DNA from: Thiomicrorhabdus marina
GTDB taxonomy: Bacteria > Pseudomonadota > Gammaproteobacteria > Thiomicrospirales > Thiomicrospiraceae
DNA length: 64,000 bases
Direction of reading: 5' to 3'
NCBI RefSeq assembly: GCF_017571465.1
Contig: NZ_JAGETV010000007.1
Location: 1 to 64,000 of the forward strand
Both the position numbers and the translations under genes were made by a program. The notes beneath the pieces are model-generated. The model was not told the DNA's origin and made no database searches. It worked only from the letters and a program-made list of their open reading frames with translations. Shown here piece by piece: positions 53,266-63,015 of this stretch; within the stretch, counting starts at the first letter, position 1; each line of letters starts with the position of its first letter.

Positions 53266-54219
53266 TTACTTCATCGGATCCATTAGATTTGGTTCGTCTG
53301 AGTAACCGCCTTCGACACCTTTGGTAACGATAGCGACGGCATCATGCGGATGTAGGCTTTCTAGATGGTTGACACGTACCCAGAAGTCCTGGTAATGGTC
53401 ATTGGCGCTCAGTGCTGTTTGTAGACGGCGGCTAGCGTCTTCACAGAACATCAGGTTAGAAGCGTTTAGACGTGCGAATTCTTGTTCGTCTTCACGTTTA
53501 ACGGCTGCTTGTACCGGAGTTTGTAGTGCTTGTTCGATGTCATTTATCAAGTTTGAGATAACCAGTGCATCGTTTTCCAAAACCTTCACTTTCACTTGTG
53601 CATAAGAACGCTGGCTGTGCGGAGTCGCACAGATGCCTTCCGGCGTTCCAAGCCATGACATAACGTCGTCGTAGCTAATGTTTTTACCATCGAAGTCACG
53701 TTCAAAAGCTTCTTGAATCAATTGACGAGATAGCGCTGCTGAACATGGACAGGTTGATGAGTAAGGCACTTCAATTGAGATTTCGCAGTCGAAGTTGCCG
53801 CTACGGACTTCACCACGCACCGTACAAGGGTAGTGTTTCCAGCCGCTGTTATCACTTTTTAGTGATGAACGACGTTCGTAGTAATCGAATTTGAATTCAA
53901 CGAAAGCATTCGAGCTTAGGCCAACGTGTGAATCGATGAATTTATCTAGAATCGCTTTAATCTGATTTGGCGAAATCGGCTTTTCAGTCGACATCTGATC
54001 CAGAGTCAGATATAGGCGTGACATATGAATCCCTTTGCTTAAAGGGTCTTCTAGATTGACGTATGCTTGGGCTAGTGAGGACATAATAACGCTGTCATTA
54101 GCGTCTGTTCCTTGTTGAACCAAAACAGGCAGTTCAATGCCGCTCATTCCTACCCAGTTAAGAGTACCTTGTGGTGTTTGGTGCGGCTGACACGCGATAT
54201 CGGGCATGTGCTTAGTCAT
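53266..54219 (-). CDS. folE2: GTP cyclohydrolase FolE2 (type IB)
   Basis: The 317-residue protein catalyses the first step of tetrahydrofolate synthesis using non-zinc metals. Motifs: YSSTCPCSAALSRQL (catalytic Cys), CATPHSQRSYAQV, LMFCEDASRRLQ and ESLHPHDAVAIV. ATG 54219 is chosen (AAGGAAA site; the frame extends 15 codons further). FolE2 replaces zinc-dependent FolE in low zinc and is often beside COG0523 GTPases, as here. Confidence 0.93.
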   Translation of the reverse strand: MTKHMPDIACQPHQTPQGTLNWVGMSGIELPVLVQQGTDANDSVIMSSLAQAYVNLEDPLSKGIHMSRLYLTLDQMSTEKPISPNQIKAILDKFIDSHVGLSSNAFVEFKFDYYERRSSLKSDNSGWKHYPCTVRGEVRSGNFDCEISIEVPYSSTCPCSAALSRQLIQEAFERDFDGKNISYDDVMSWLGTPEGICATPHSQRSYAQVKVKVLENDALVISNLINDIEQALQTPVQAAVKREDEQEFARLNASNLMFCEDASRRLQTALSANDHYQDFWVRVNHLESLHPHDAVAIVTKGVEGGYSDEPNLMDPMK

Positions 54220-54354
54220 GCAATTTCCTTCGGCTGTATTGGACGTTCCAGTTGCAAAAGCCAATCAAGAGCAATTGGTGACACGTCTCGTGTTTAAAAA
54301 ATGACCTGCGATTTTAACAAAAATTTAAAAAAATGGCGCTCTATTTCCCATCTA

Positions 54355-55383
54355 TTAGCGAAGGCTAATAACGCTAAGTAGTTGAGTTTCCATGAGTTTG
54401 ATAAGGTCTTTATCGATTTTTTCGTTTTCTTTGAATAGACATTCTAAGCGGTTGTCCTGACGCCACGCAATATCAGATAAGACTAATTGCTCATCGCTGA
54501 AGTTCAGCAATTGCCACTCATTGCCGGTTCGCAGCAAACCTTTGGCACGCAGCAGGAAGGGGGAGAACTCTAGAAAGAAGTTTTTTAATACAGTGCGGTT
54601 GCACATCACCTGTTTATCGAATTGCCAGCCGATTGCCAGAATTTGGTCATTTCGCGGGTCAATTTGCAGCGCTGAGCGCATCACCTTTGGCAATTGGCTC
54701 TGCCAGTCTTGATATTGGCTGGCATGAGCGCCGGATGGTTTTAGTGAAAAACCAGAATCATCCTGCAAAACAAAAACGGCTGCCTGCGGAACCGTCTCTT
54801 TTTTTGCGGTGATCGTTGCTAATTCGATCTGCGCCATTTGCGTTTTTAGCACCGACTTTGGCGGATAAAGCCCATCGAGAATTTGTTCGCTGGCAGCGAT
54901 TTGTGGTGGCTCGCTTAAGTCAGTTTTATTTAATAGTACTAAGTCGGCAAGCGTAATCAAATCGCGCATTACTTGCGATTTTTGCCAACGTTCGGCTGTG
55001 AGTTGTTGCGGGGTAACCACGCAAACGGTTTTCGCTAATTGTAATTGTGGAAACTGTTTTAAGGTGTCGATGATTCTCGCCGGATGACCGAGGCCGGTCG
55101 GCTCAATAAACAGTGCGTCTAAATCAGGGTTTTGGATTAATTGGTTAAGTGCTTGGCTAAGATTGAATTGTGCCGAACAGCAGATACAGCCGCCGCTAAC
55201 CGTTTCGGTAATTAGATTAGGATAACTTGCGCTGAGCGCTGCACCGTCAATATCGATTTCGCCAAATTCATTAATTAACAGAGCCCAGTTTTGCTCGGTC
55301 GGTTTTTGTTGAATGAGGTGTTGCAGGCAGGTGCTTTTGCCACTGCCGAGTAATCCTGTAATCAGATAGACCGGCAGTGACAT
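54355..55383 (-). CDS. COG0523 metal-chaperone GTPase (CobW/ZigA/YjiA type)
   Basis: The 342-residue protein has the P-loop GLLGSGKST (about 9-17), the metal-binding CxCC (GGCICC), FIEPTGLGHP and the G4 NKTDL motifs; the C-terminal CobW_C domain follows. Neighbouring folE2 and upstream malate:quinone oxidoreductase gene (6 bases) suggest an operon. A zinc-transfer function is the most natural family inference. Confidence 0.86.
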   Translation of the reverse strand: MSLPVYLITGLLGSGKSTCLQHLIQQKPTEQNWALLINEFGEIDIDGAALSASYPNLITETVSGGCICCSAQFNLSQALNQLIQNPDLDALFIEPTGLGHPARIIDTLKQFPQLQLAKTVCVVTPQQLTAERWQKSQVMRDLITLADLVLLNKTDLSEPPQIAASEQILDGLYPPKSVLKTQMAQIELATITAKKETVPQAAVFVLQDDSGFSLKPSGAHASQYQDWQSQLPKVMRSALQIDPRNDQILAIGWQFDKQVMCNRTVLKNFFLEFSPFLLRAKGLLRTGNEWQLLNFSDEQLVLSDIAWRQDNRLECLFKENEKIDKDLIKLMETQLLSVISLR

Positions 55384-55389
55384 CGCAGA

Positions 55390-56739
55390 TTATTTTTCCG
55401 GTACGTCTTCGCCGCCTAGTAATTCATCGACAATCTTGTCGCGATGAATATTGATACCTAGACGTTCACAAACGATTTTCGCATCACGGTAGGCGTTACC
55501 CAAGCAAGTGGTCGCGCCCGGCGATGGTGTCATATTGAAAATAAGGTTTTCGTTTTCAGGAACAATACTGGCTTCGCCAAGCTTAAGCTGCATGCTGGTT
55601 TTATCAATAACCTGTGGACGCAGACCGCCAATTTCTTTGGCGTATTCCAAATCTTGCGGTTTGATATCTGGAATGATTTTCTGGGCGTCTTTGGCGAACA
55701 GGCGTTTACGCAACCAAGGCACTTCAAACATGAAATTTCTCAGGATGTAGTTGCGGATAGTGCTGTCTTTCATTAAATCCCAGAATACGCGGATAACTTT
55801 GCGGTCTAGTTTCAATGATTTCCAGAAATCGATATAAGTACCGCCGGTGTAGCGTTCCAGTTTAGGCAGAACCAGAGCGGTTGGTCCAAGACGGGTTTTG
55901 CTTAGCTCGACCAAATCCGGATCACCATGCAGTGCGGCAAATGGTAGCTTGTCGTTCTGCATGGTATACACCTTGCCGTTAAGGATTTTCGGCACATAGT
56001 AGAAGCTTCCGGCCATCGGCAGAATCGACATGTCCAAACCGTGACCGACTTGGTTCGCGAGTAACAAGCTGTGCGCACCGGCTGAAACCACAACAAAGTT
56101 GGCGAAGAAGGTGCCTTGCGATGTATTCACTTCATACCCATCGTCAAGCTTGCGGATTTTCTCGACTTCGGTGCTCAGTGAGACATGAATGTCGGTATTG
56201 CTTTTACGTGCTTCGACAATAAGGGCTTTCGACATATTGCCGTAGTTGACCGCTGAGTATTCATCGGTACAGCCAGATGCCATAATTTTTTCTGGGCGGC
56301 GTTTGCCGTCCTTCATGGTTACGGCCGGTTCCACTTCAGCAATTTTGTCGGCGTCCCAAAGTTCCATGTAAGGGAAAGCCTCTGCGAATTCCGCATGACG
56401 TTTTTCCAAACGTTCACATTCTTCGTCGCCGACTGCCATAATCATTTTCGGGAACTTATATAGGAAGTCGTTTTTATCGGCTTGATCGGCGAAATGCACA
56501 ATCATATTGGCTTGCTGTTTAACCAGCTTGGCTTTTTCCAGAGTATAGTTGGTTTCAATATCGCCGCAATGCAGGGTCTGACTATTCGCTCGCGCACTGG
56601 AATTAAGCGGCGCAAGGCTACCGTACTTTTCTAACATCGCTACCGATTTTACGTCGGTGTAGCGCGACAGCATATAAGTTAACGCGCAGCCGGAAATCCC
56701 GCCACCTACGATAACAACGTCATAAGCCCGATTCTTCAT
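55390..56739 (-). CDS. mqo: Malate:quinone oxidoreductase
   Basis: The 449-residue FAD protein opens with VVIVGGGISGCALTYMLSRY and continues with MQO-like SSARANSQTLHCGDIETNYT and LRPQVIDKTSMQLKLGEASI. It oxidises malate to oxaloacetate and passes electrons to quinone, replacing the NAD enzyme, as reported in Thiomicrospira-group autotrophs. It leads the mqo-COG0523-folE2 block. A general FAD-dependent DAO enzyme is the alternative. Confidence 0.85.
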   Translation of the reverse strand: MKNRAYDVVIVGGGISGCALTYMLSRYTDVKSVAMLEKYGSLAPLNSSARANSQTLHCGDIETNYTLEKAKLVKQQANMIVHFADQADKNDFLYKFPKMIMAVGDEECERLEKRHAEFAEAFPYMELWDADKIAEVEPAVTMKDGKRRPEKIMASGCTDEYSAVNYGNMSKALIVEARKSNTDIHVSLSTEVEKIRKLDDGYEVNTSQGTFFANFVVVSAGAHSLLLANQVGHGLDMSILPMAGSFYYVPKILNGKVYTMQNDKLPFAALHGDPDLVELSKTRLGPTALVLPKLERYTGGTYIDFWKSLKLDRKVIRVFWDLMKDSTIRNYILRNFMFEVPWLRKRLFAKDAQKIIPDIKPQDLEYAKEIGGLRPQVIDKTSMQLKLGEASIVPENENLIFNMTPSPGATTCLGNAYRDAKIVCERLGINIHRDKIVDELLGGEDVPEK

Positions 56740-57075
56740 CTTGGTATCTGAAACTCTTTTGTAAAAACTCTGTAAAAATCTAAGCCGGTAATTATAGCCT
56801 ATTTATTGTTAATAATGAGTGCTTAACTGCTTATTCTTGCAAGGGAATTTGCATAATAGGTCAAACATTCGGTGCGGCGTGTTTTGTCACGCTCGTGTCA
56901 TCTATTACCGTTAGTATGTGCCCATATCCAAACTGTCTTAAGAAGAACGATGACTGCTATGGCATGCTCCGACTCAATACAATCGCCAGAAGTCTTAAAT
57001 ACCTCGGCCGATAATTCGTTGCAACAAAATTGTGCGAATGCATCTTGGCAAACGGTGCAACATGGTCAACATGAG
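56740..57075. other. Gap between mqo and the TIGR01777 gene, with a doubtful small frame
   Basis: About 340 bases carry the divergent mqo promoter region. A 66-codon frame from ATG 56950 (AAGAAG site) to 57150 overlaps the convergent epimerase gene by 75 bases. Its composition (Gln/Ser/Ala-rich, no domain) gives no support for a real gene. I see nothing else. Confidence 0.3.
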
Positions 57076-57942
57076 CTACTGCAAATCGATAAGCAGGTGC
57101 CTCAAACTACTTTCGGCATCGGCAAAGCGGAACTCAAATCCAAGTTCTAATAACCTCTGCGGATAAACACTGGAACTATGCGTTAATACCTGCGCGCCTT
57201 CTCCAAACATTAACTTTAACTGCCATAGCGGTAAAGGCATAAAGGTCGGGCGGTTTAGGGTTTTACCTAAGAGGTTAGCAAACTGTTTCTGCGGCAATGG
57301 ATTTGGCGCGCTTAGATTAAAAATTCCCCGTAGTTCTGGGCGTTCAATAATAAACTGCATTGCATGGGATAAATCGTCGATATCAATCCAACTAAAACAT
57401 TGCTGACCACCGGCTACCGGACCGCCTAAACCGAATTTAAAAGCCGGCAGCATTTTCGCTAAGGCTCCGCCTTGTTTTGATAAAACCACACCAAAACGAG
57501 TAATGACCAACTTTTCATCATCGACCAGATTTTGAGCTTCGGCTTCCCAAGCAACAGAGAGTTTAGCGAGAAAATCGTCGCCGGCTTGAGTGTGATCTTC
57601 GCTGTAATGCCGAGAGCAGTCATCTGCTTGCGGATAAAAGCCTATAGCCGAGGCGCAGATAATACGCGGCGTTTTGTCTAGCTTTTGTAGTGCCTGCCCG
57701 AGCATTTTTGTGCTTTCGATGCGGCTGTCCCAAATTTCCTGTTTATAGATTGCGTTCCAGCGCGCTCCGATATTGGCACCGGCCAATTGAATGACCAGTT
57801 CCGCATCGGCTATCGCCTCCATTACCGTTTTTGGACTGCGAAACACTTGGCGACCGAAAACGGTGACGCGATGTTGGGTGCTGAGCTGCTGTTGTAAGGC
57901 GGAGCCGACCAGCCCCGTGCCGCCGAGGATAGTAATATTCAT
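57076..57942 (-). CDS. TIGR01777-family SDR epimerase (YfcH-like)
   Basis: The 288-residue protein has the NAD-binding GGTGLVGSALQQQL, the QLAGANIGARWNAIYKQEIWDSRI motif specific to TIGR01777 and a C-terminal DUF1731 domain (GEGAQVLTHSSSVYPQRLLELGFEFRF). Substrate unknown. Divergent from folM across 175 bases. Confidence 0.88.
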   Translation of the reverse strand: MNITILGGTGLVGSALQQQLSTQHRVTVFGRQVFRSPKTVMEAIADAELVIQLAGANIGARWNAIYKQEIWDSRIESTKMLGQALQKLDKTPRIICASAIGFYPQADDCSRHYSEDHTQAGDDFLAKLSVAWEAEAQNLVDDEKLVITRFGVVLSKQGGALAKMLPAFKFGLGGPVAGGQQCFSWIDIDDLSHAMQFIIERPELRGIFNLSAPNPLPQKQFANLLGKTLNRPTFMPLPLWQLKLMFGEGAQVLTHSSSVYPQRLLELGFEFRFADAESSLRHLLIDLQ

Positions 57943-58117
57943 TAGAGACCTCCAAACTATTGGTTCAATGAGCTGAAATTCTTTTTTGAATAATAAAATT
58001 GTACAGTTGTATTAAAAAGTTATACAAATATCTTTTTTATTGCTAGCTGTCACTTTACAATAGAGGCGATAGGGATTTAAATCTATTCCATCAATAACTT
58101 ATTTTTAAAGGTTTGGC

Positions 58118-58852
58118 GTGGAGCAACTTGAACAAGCGGTATTAATCACTGGTGCAGGGCAGCGTGTCGGTTTGCATTTGGCACAACAGTTTCTGGAGCA
58201 GGGGGAATTTCCGGTATTGATAACCTATCGTAAACCGCGCCCGGAAATCGATGCGTTGATTGCACAAGGGGCGCGTGCTTTTCAGGTCGATTTCAATGAC
58301 AGCGAACAAGTACAGGGTTTTATCGAGCAGTTGAAAGCTGAGGTGAAGAGTCTGCGAGCTTTGATTCACAATGCGTCGATTTGGATTACCGACCAACAGA
58401 TTGCCGAGCAAACGGATTTATATCAGCAGCTTTTTAATGTGCATGTGCGAGCGCCGTATCAGTTAACTCTTGGTTTGCAGGTTTTACTGGCAAACTGTGC
58501 CGGTGGCAGCGATGTCATCAGTTTTTCCGATGCCAGCGTGCAGTTGAATCGCAGTGAGTACATCGCTTATCTGAGTTCAAAAGCGGCATTGCAAACTCAG
58601 ATGCGTGTCTTTGCCAGTAAGTTGGCTCCGGCGATTAAGGTGAATGATATTGCTCCCGGCCTGCTGATGTTCCATGCACATGACAGTGAAGAAGAGCGCC
58701 AAAGCCGACTGTCACGTCAAGCTTTGCCGTTTGAACCGGGTCCGCAAGTGATTTGGCAGAGCGTGCAGTATTTAATGAATAATCCGTACGTGACTGGCAT
58801 TAGTTTGCCGGTGGACGGCGGTGTGTGTTTAGGCCAAGCTGAGCGCCAATAA
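58118..58852 (+). CDS. folM: Dihydromonapterin reductase FolM
   Basis: The 244-residue short-chain reductase has TGAGQRVG (TGxxxRxG in place of the SDR TGxxxGxG), catalytic YIAYLSSKAAL (YxxxK) and C-terminal PVDGGVCLG. FolM reduces dihydromonapterin and can serve as dihydrofolate reductase. A GTG start with AAAGG at 8 bases fits. Presence with folE2 suggests pterin metabolism. TudS-like gene follows by 16 bases. Confidence 0.88.
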   Translation: MEQLEQAVLITGAGQRVGLHLAQQFLEQGEFPVLITYRKPRPEIDALIAQGARAFQVDFNDSEQVQGFIEQLKAEVKSLRALIHNASIWITDQQIAEQTDLYQQLFNVHVRAPYQLTLGLQVLLANCAGGSDVISFSDASVQLNRSEYIAYLSSKAALQTQMRVFASKLAPAIKVNDIAPGLLMFHAHDSEEERQSRLSRQALPFEPGPQVIWQSVQYLMNNPYVTGISLPVDGGVCLGQAERQ

Positions 58853-58868
58853 AAAGCGAGAGAGTTTT

Positions 58869-59897
58869 ATGCAAGCCGTGGTACATCAACAATTAAATCA
58901 GCCTGAATTTCCGAAACCGCGAATTGCGATTTCCGATTGCCTGCTAGGTACCGAGTGTCGTTATAACGGCGGTCATGCGCAGTATGATTTTGTGCGTTAT
59001 AAATTGGCAGATTACGTTGAATTTAAGCGTTTCTGTCCTGAAGCGGCAGTCATCGGTACGCCGCGCGAAACGGTGCGTTTGGTTGGGGTTGAAGGACAGA
59101 TTCGCGTGATTGGTCCAAAATCCGGTAATGATTATACCGACGGCTTGCAAGACTATACCGATAAGAAAATGAATTTCCTGATTAGGCAGAATATTGACGG
59201 AGCGGTGGTTAAATCGCGATCACCAAGCTGCGGTTTGGAACGGATCAAAGTGTATCGTCCAAGCGGTGAATGGTTTGGTTCGCAAGACCCGATGGATATG
59301 GGACTGTTCACCAAAAACTTACGCGAGAGTTTTCCGAAGATTGCCATTGAAGAAGAAGGGCGTTTGCAAGATGCTTGGTTGCGCGAAAACTTTATGATGC
59401 ATATTTTCTCGGCGGCTCGCTGGCGTGAATTTGTCGAAAATGAGCCGACCGTTGCCGGTTTTCAAGCATTCCATCGCGATTATAAATATCTGCTACTTTC
59501 GAAAAATGAAGCACTATATCGTCAAATGGGACCGATTGTTGCCAAGGCCAATAAAAACCATCTTGAGGAGAGCCTGCAAGCATACGGAGAACTGTTTATA
59601 GAGGCAGTGGGAACAAAGACTTCACGCGGCAAAATGATGAATACCATCGAACATATGTATGCTTATTTTAAAGAGGATTTAAGCGATGCTGAGAAAGCGT
59701 TTTACCAGCAGACATTGGGCGAGTTTAAATTAGGAATTGTGCCGCTGGTTAGTTTGATGAAATTAATTGAGGGTTGGATTCATCATTATGGTTGTGAGTA
59801 TCTGGCCACTCAGAAAATCATCCATCCTTATCCTGCCGAATTAGCGCTGCGTTCAAATGTGAGTGCGTTCCGTGAGGCTAAGAAAGAGCGTAAATAA
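58869..59897 (+). CDS. DUF523-DUF1722 fusion protein (TudS-like plus YbgA)
   Basis: The 342-residue protein has an N-terminal DUF523 domain (about residues 17-160) with cysteines C24, C30, C56 and C121 (DCLLGTEC, FCPEAA, SPSCG), of which the conserved three of TudS bind a [4Fe-4S] cluster for thiouracil desulfuration. A C-terminal DUF1722/YbgA domain (about 190-330) follows. It is coupled to folM. The activity is inferred from TudS. Confidence 0.82.
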   Translation: MQAVVHQQLNQPEFPKPRIAISDCLLGTECRYNGGHAQYDFVRYKLADYVEFKRFCPEAAVIGTPRETVRLVGVEGQIRVIGPKSGNDYTDGLQDYTDKKMNFLIRQNIDGAVVKSRSPSCGLERIKVYRPSGEWFGSQDPMDMGLFTKNLRESFPKIAIEEEGRLQDAWLRENFMMHIFSAARWREFVENEPTVAGFQAFHRDYKYLLLSKNEALYRQMGPIVAKANKNHLEESLQAYGELFIEAVGTKTSRGKMMNTIEHMYAYFKEDLSDAEKAFYQQTLGEFKLGIVPLVSLMKLIEGWIHHYGCEYLATQKIIHPYPAELALRSNVSAFREAKKERK

Positions 59898-59899
59898 TA

Positions 59900-61048
59900 T
59901 TATGGATGCCAGATGCCGCCCATTACCGCATCGCGGCTTGCGCCGGTAACGGCGCTCAAGGCGACCGGTTGATTATGCAGGCGTTTATAGGCAAGCCACG
60001 CAAATAACATCGCTTCAATGCTATCTGGATTATGGCCGGCCACTTGGCTAGATTGCACTGAACAATTTGGTAAATGTGTGGCAAGGCGCTCAATTAAATA
60101 CTCATTAAAAGCGCCGCCTCCGCAAATCCATACCGGTACTTTGTTATCGGTATCGGTATCGGTATCGGTTGCCAGCTTATTAATTTCATGAGCGATGGTA
60201 ATAGCGGTCAGTTCAGTCAAGGTTGCCAGCAAGTCGGCAATGGATATGCTGTCGAAGGTTTGCTTACCTAAAGCGCTCTCCAACCATTGCCAATTAAAAT
60301 AATCGCGTCCGGAACTCTTCGGCGGCGTTTTGGCAAAGTAATCATCCGCCAATAAGTTTTCCAGCAGACTCTCTTTTATTTGTCCCGTTCTGGCAGTTGC
60401 GCCATTTTTATCGTAAGCGTATTGCAGGTATTTCTGGCAGGCTTCGTCAATCAAGCCATTTCCTGGACCGCAATCCCAACCGGTAATCGGTGTATTCGTA
60501 TTCAGTGCCGACAGCACGCTGATATTGGCAATACCGCCGATATTGACGGCAATCGCGGTATTGTCGGTTTCGGCAAATAGTGCTTGATGAAATACCGGTG
60601 CAAAAGGTGCGCCTTGTCCGTCAAGCGCCATATCATCAATGCGGAAGTCGGCAATGGTGGTAATACCGGTCTGTTTGGCAATCATCGCCGGATGACCGAT
60701 TTGCAAACTCATCTGTACGTCCGGCGCATGGAAAATAGTTTGACCGTGACTGCCGATGGCGCGAATTTGGTTTGCCGAGGCATTGCTAGCTGAAAGAAGG
60801 TTTTGCACGCTGTTGGCAAAAGCTTGCCCGAGTTCACTTTGCAGACGACACAATTCATGTAAGCGGATTTGCTGTTGTTGGTTACAGGCTAATAAGGCTT
60901 GCTTTAAAGAGTCGTCAAGAGGGGTGCTGATGAAATGTTCGAGTCTAAGATCATTTTCGTTAATAGCGACCAGTGCCGCATCAATCGCATCGACACTTGT
61001 GCCGGACATTAAACCGATATAGAGCTCGGTTTGAGTTGTTTTACTCAA
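59900..61048 (-). CDS. anmK: Anhydro-N-acetylmuramic acid kinase
   Basis: The 382-residue kinase recycles cell-wall anhydroMurNAc. Motifs: GLMSGTSVDAIDAALV, AIGSHGQTIFHAP, VNIGGIANIS and GWDCGPGNGLIDEAC. A tandem hexamer TATCGG x4 (60145-60168) encodes an Asp-Thr repeat in a loop. It overlaps the M23 gene by 8 bases. Confidence 0.94.
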   Translation of the reverse strand: MSKTTQTELYIGLMSGTSVDAIDAALVAINENDLRLEHFISTPLDDSLKQALLACNQQQQIRLHELCRLQSELGQAFANSVQNLLSASNASANQIRAIGSHGQTIFHAPDVQMSLQIGHPAMIAKQTGITTIADFRIDDMALDGQGAPFAPVFHQALFAETDNTAIAVNIGGIANISVLSALNTNTPITGWDCGPGNGLIDEACQKYLQYAYDKNGATARTGQIKESLLENLLADDYFAKTPPKSSGRDYFNWQWLESALGKQTFDSISIADLLATLTELTAITIAHEINKLATDTDTDTDNKVPVWICGGGAFNEYLIERLATHLPNCSVQSSQVAGHNPDSIEAMLFAWLAYKRLHNQPVALSAVTGASRDAVMGGIWHP

Positions 61049-62363
61049 AGTTATAGGCCAGCTGCGTGCTCTGGTCCAAGCGGTTCAACTGCCCCAGTAG
61101 GAAGTTACTGCGCTGGGTAAATTCTTTGCGATATTTACTGGCAATTGGACCGGCGGCCGGAAATTTGATTTTCAGCGGGTCTACGTGTTTGCCGCGAATA
61201 CGGAACTCATAGTGTAAGTGCGCACCGGTAGAAGCACCTGTGCTGCCGACATAACCGACAATTTGTCCCTGTTTGATCATTTGCCCTTGTTTGAATTTAC
61301 CGAAACGTGACATGTGTGCATAGAGGGTTTCATAGCCGTTGTTATGACGAATTTTCACATAGTATCCGTAGCCGCGTGTTTTGTTGCCGCCGCGGAAGGT
61401 AATTTGGCCATTGCCGGTGGCGCGAATCGGCGTACCGACCGGCGCACCGTAATCAACGCCACGGTGCGGACGCTTGTAGCCGTATATTGGGTGCATCCGT
61501 TTTGGATTAAAGCGAGAGGTGATGCGAACTGTGTCCATCGGAGCTTTCAAAAAGGCTTTCTTCAGGTTTTTACCGTTTTCGTCGTAGAAGCCGATGACTT
61601 CTTCACCGTCACGCATAATAAAACCGTTATGAATCTGTTTGCCGCCGTCAGTCGTTATTTGGGCAGCAAGAATGTCACCGTCGCCGATGTATTCGCCATC
61701 CAGATAGCGAGTTTCATATATGACTTTAAAGTAGTCGCCACCGCGCAATTCACGCGCGAAATCGACATCCCAAGCAAGCATATCAGCTAATTGCATAATG
61801 CTTTTCGGACTTAAACCAGCACGTTCAGCAGCAGGATAAAAAGCCCCTTTAATTTCGCCGTAGGCCGTACGAGTACGGATTTCGACCGGTTTTTCATGTT
61901 GGCTAATATGAAAGCCGGTGTCGGTGCGTACTAACTCGTGGCTGACGGTTAAGGATTTCGGGTAGATGATTTTCTGAAGAGCGCCATCAGAGTCAACGAA
62001 TACTTTTAGTTCGTCACCGACTTTCAGCTGCGTCAACATTTTGCTGTTTTTGGTTTGGCTGATGCGATAAACCGTGCTCGCACCGATACCGATTCGATCT
62101 AGTGCCGTGCTTAGAGAGTCATTGCGCTTGATTTTGACGGTTTTTTCAATCAGTTTTTTGGACACTGCAGTTTGCGTTTCAGCTCTGGCTACAGTGGAAA
62201 CATTCGCGTTGGCGACACTAATCGATTCTGGAAGCGGAAGTGGCTGTGGTTCAGCAGTCAAGTTTGCGTCTGAAGCTGTTGGGATGGCGGTAAGTGTCAG
62301 CATTAAAGCGCCGCCTAGCATGGCTAGACCTGCGACAGGTAATGTAATAGGCCAGTTTTTCAT
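61041..62363 (-). CDS. M23 murein endopeptidase (MepM-like)
   Basis: The 440-residue protein has an N-terminal membrane/signal segment, an OapA/LysM-like N-domain (VKIKRNDSLSTALDRIGIGASTVYRI) and a C-terminal M23 domain with HRGVDYGAPVGTP and HLHYEFRI metal histidines. It cuts peptidoglycan crosslinks during growth. Coupling to anmK makes functional sense (wall turnover and recycling). Confidence 0.9.
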   Translation of the reverse strand: MKNWPITLPVAGLAMLGGALMLTLTAIPTASDANLTAEPQPLPLPESISVANANVSTVARAETQTAVSKKLIEKTVKIKRNDSLSTALDRIGIGASTVYRISQTKNSKMLTQLKVGDELKVFVDSDGALQKIIYPKSLTVSHELVRTDTGFHISQHEKPVEIRTRTAYGEIKGAFYPAAERAGLSPKSIMQLADMLAWDVDFARELRGGDYFKVIYETRYLDGEYIGDGDILAAQITTDGGKQIHNGFIMRDGEEVIGFYDENGKNLKKAFLKAPMDTVRITSRFNPKRMHPIYGYKRPHRGVDYGAPVGTPIRATGNGQITFRGGNKTRGYGYYVKIRHNNGYETLYAHMSRFGKFKQGQMIKQGQIVGYVGSTGASTGAHLHYEFRIRGKHVDPLKIKFPAAGPIASKYRKEFTQRSNFLLGQLNRLDQSTQLAYNFE

Positions 62364-62570
62364 AATCTTCCACTTTGGAAGAGCCTTTTCGGCTCTACCG
62401 GTTACTCCAATTTATTGTTTGCGAGGTACGTTTCGAGAGTAAGAATTAACTTTATCCAAGTACCCTAATTTACTCTTCGATTATAGTCAAATTCGTTGGG
62501 CTAAAAAAGTCTTGTACATTTACTGCGTAAAATGGAGTAATTGGGAGAAAATGAATCAGAATTAATCTGT

Positions 62571-62813
62571 TTAAGATTCTAATCCGTTCACTTTAATAGT
62601 GATCAGCAAACCATAATCCATATTCTCTACAGAGAGTAAGTGATGCTTATTAACGCGAGACCAGCTGCCGATATCTTTTTCCGCACCTTTATCCGTGCAG
62701 GCAATGCTGATTTCCGTCCCAGTTTCGGCTTTCCGTACCGCTTGTTGTAATTTAATGACTGGCATTGGACATTTCAGCCCCTTCGCATCAATTTGCAGTC
62801 TATCTTTGCTCAT
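62571..62813 (-). CDS. TusA-like sulfur carrier
   Basis: An 80-residue protein with the TusA CPMP motif (C15 in LKCPMPVIKLQ). Members carry sulfane sulfur for tRNA thiolation, molybdenum cofactor or sulfur oxidation. It stands alone; in a sulfur oxidiser a trafficking role is possible, but no Dsr/Hdr genes are nearby. Confidence 0.85.
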   Translation of the reverse strand: MSKDRLQIDAKGLKCPMPVIKLQQAVRKAETGTEISIACTDKGAEKDIGSWSRVNKHHLLSVENMDYGLLITIKVNGLES

Positions 62814-62834
62814 ATGTTTCTCTCATCTATAAGG

Positions 62835-62863
62835 TTAAACCTAGGATGATTATGCGCTATAAT
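62835..62863 (+). promoter_or_regulatory. Promoter of glyQS
   Basis: TTAAAC, 17 bases, TATAAT gives a good sigma-70-like promoter ahead of a leader of roughly 146 bases before glyQ. Confidence 0.5.
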
Positions 62864-62906
62864 CAGCCAATTTTCTAAAATTCAGACCCTTCGCCAATCT
62901 TTTAGG

Positions 62907-62946
62907 GAAACGCAGAATAAGTCCCCATTGAGTTGTTCTGCGTTTC
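62907..62946 (+). promoter_or_regulatory. 11-bp hairpin in the glyQS leader
   Basis: GAAACGCAGAA (62907-62917) and TTCTGCGTTTC (62936-62946) pair perfectly around an 18-base loop, followed by a TTTAGTTTG tail. It could be an attenuator in the leader. No T-box is present, as expected in this group. Confidence 0.55.
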
Positions 62947-63015
62947 TTTAGTTTGATAAGTTCATGTTGGCGGTAGGTTTTAATATGTATAAAGTTTTTT
63001 AAAGAGGTTTTCCCT

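Noticed and set aside
56950-57150. 66-codon frame between mqo and the epimerase gene
   Set aside because: Overlaps a real convergent gene by 75 bases and has no domain; noted in the gap entry at low confidence only.
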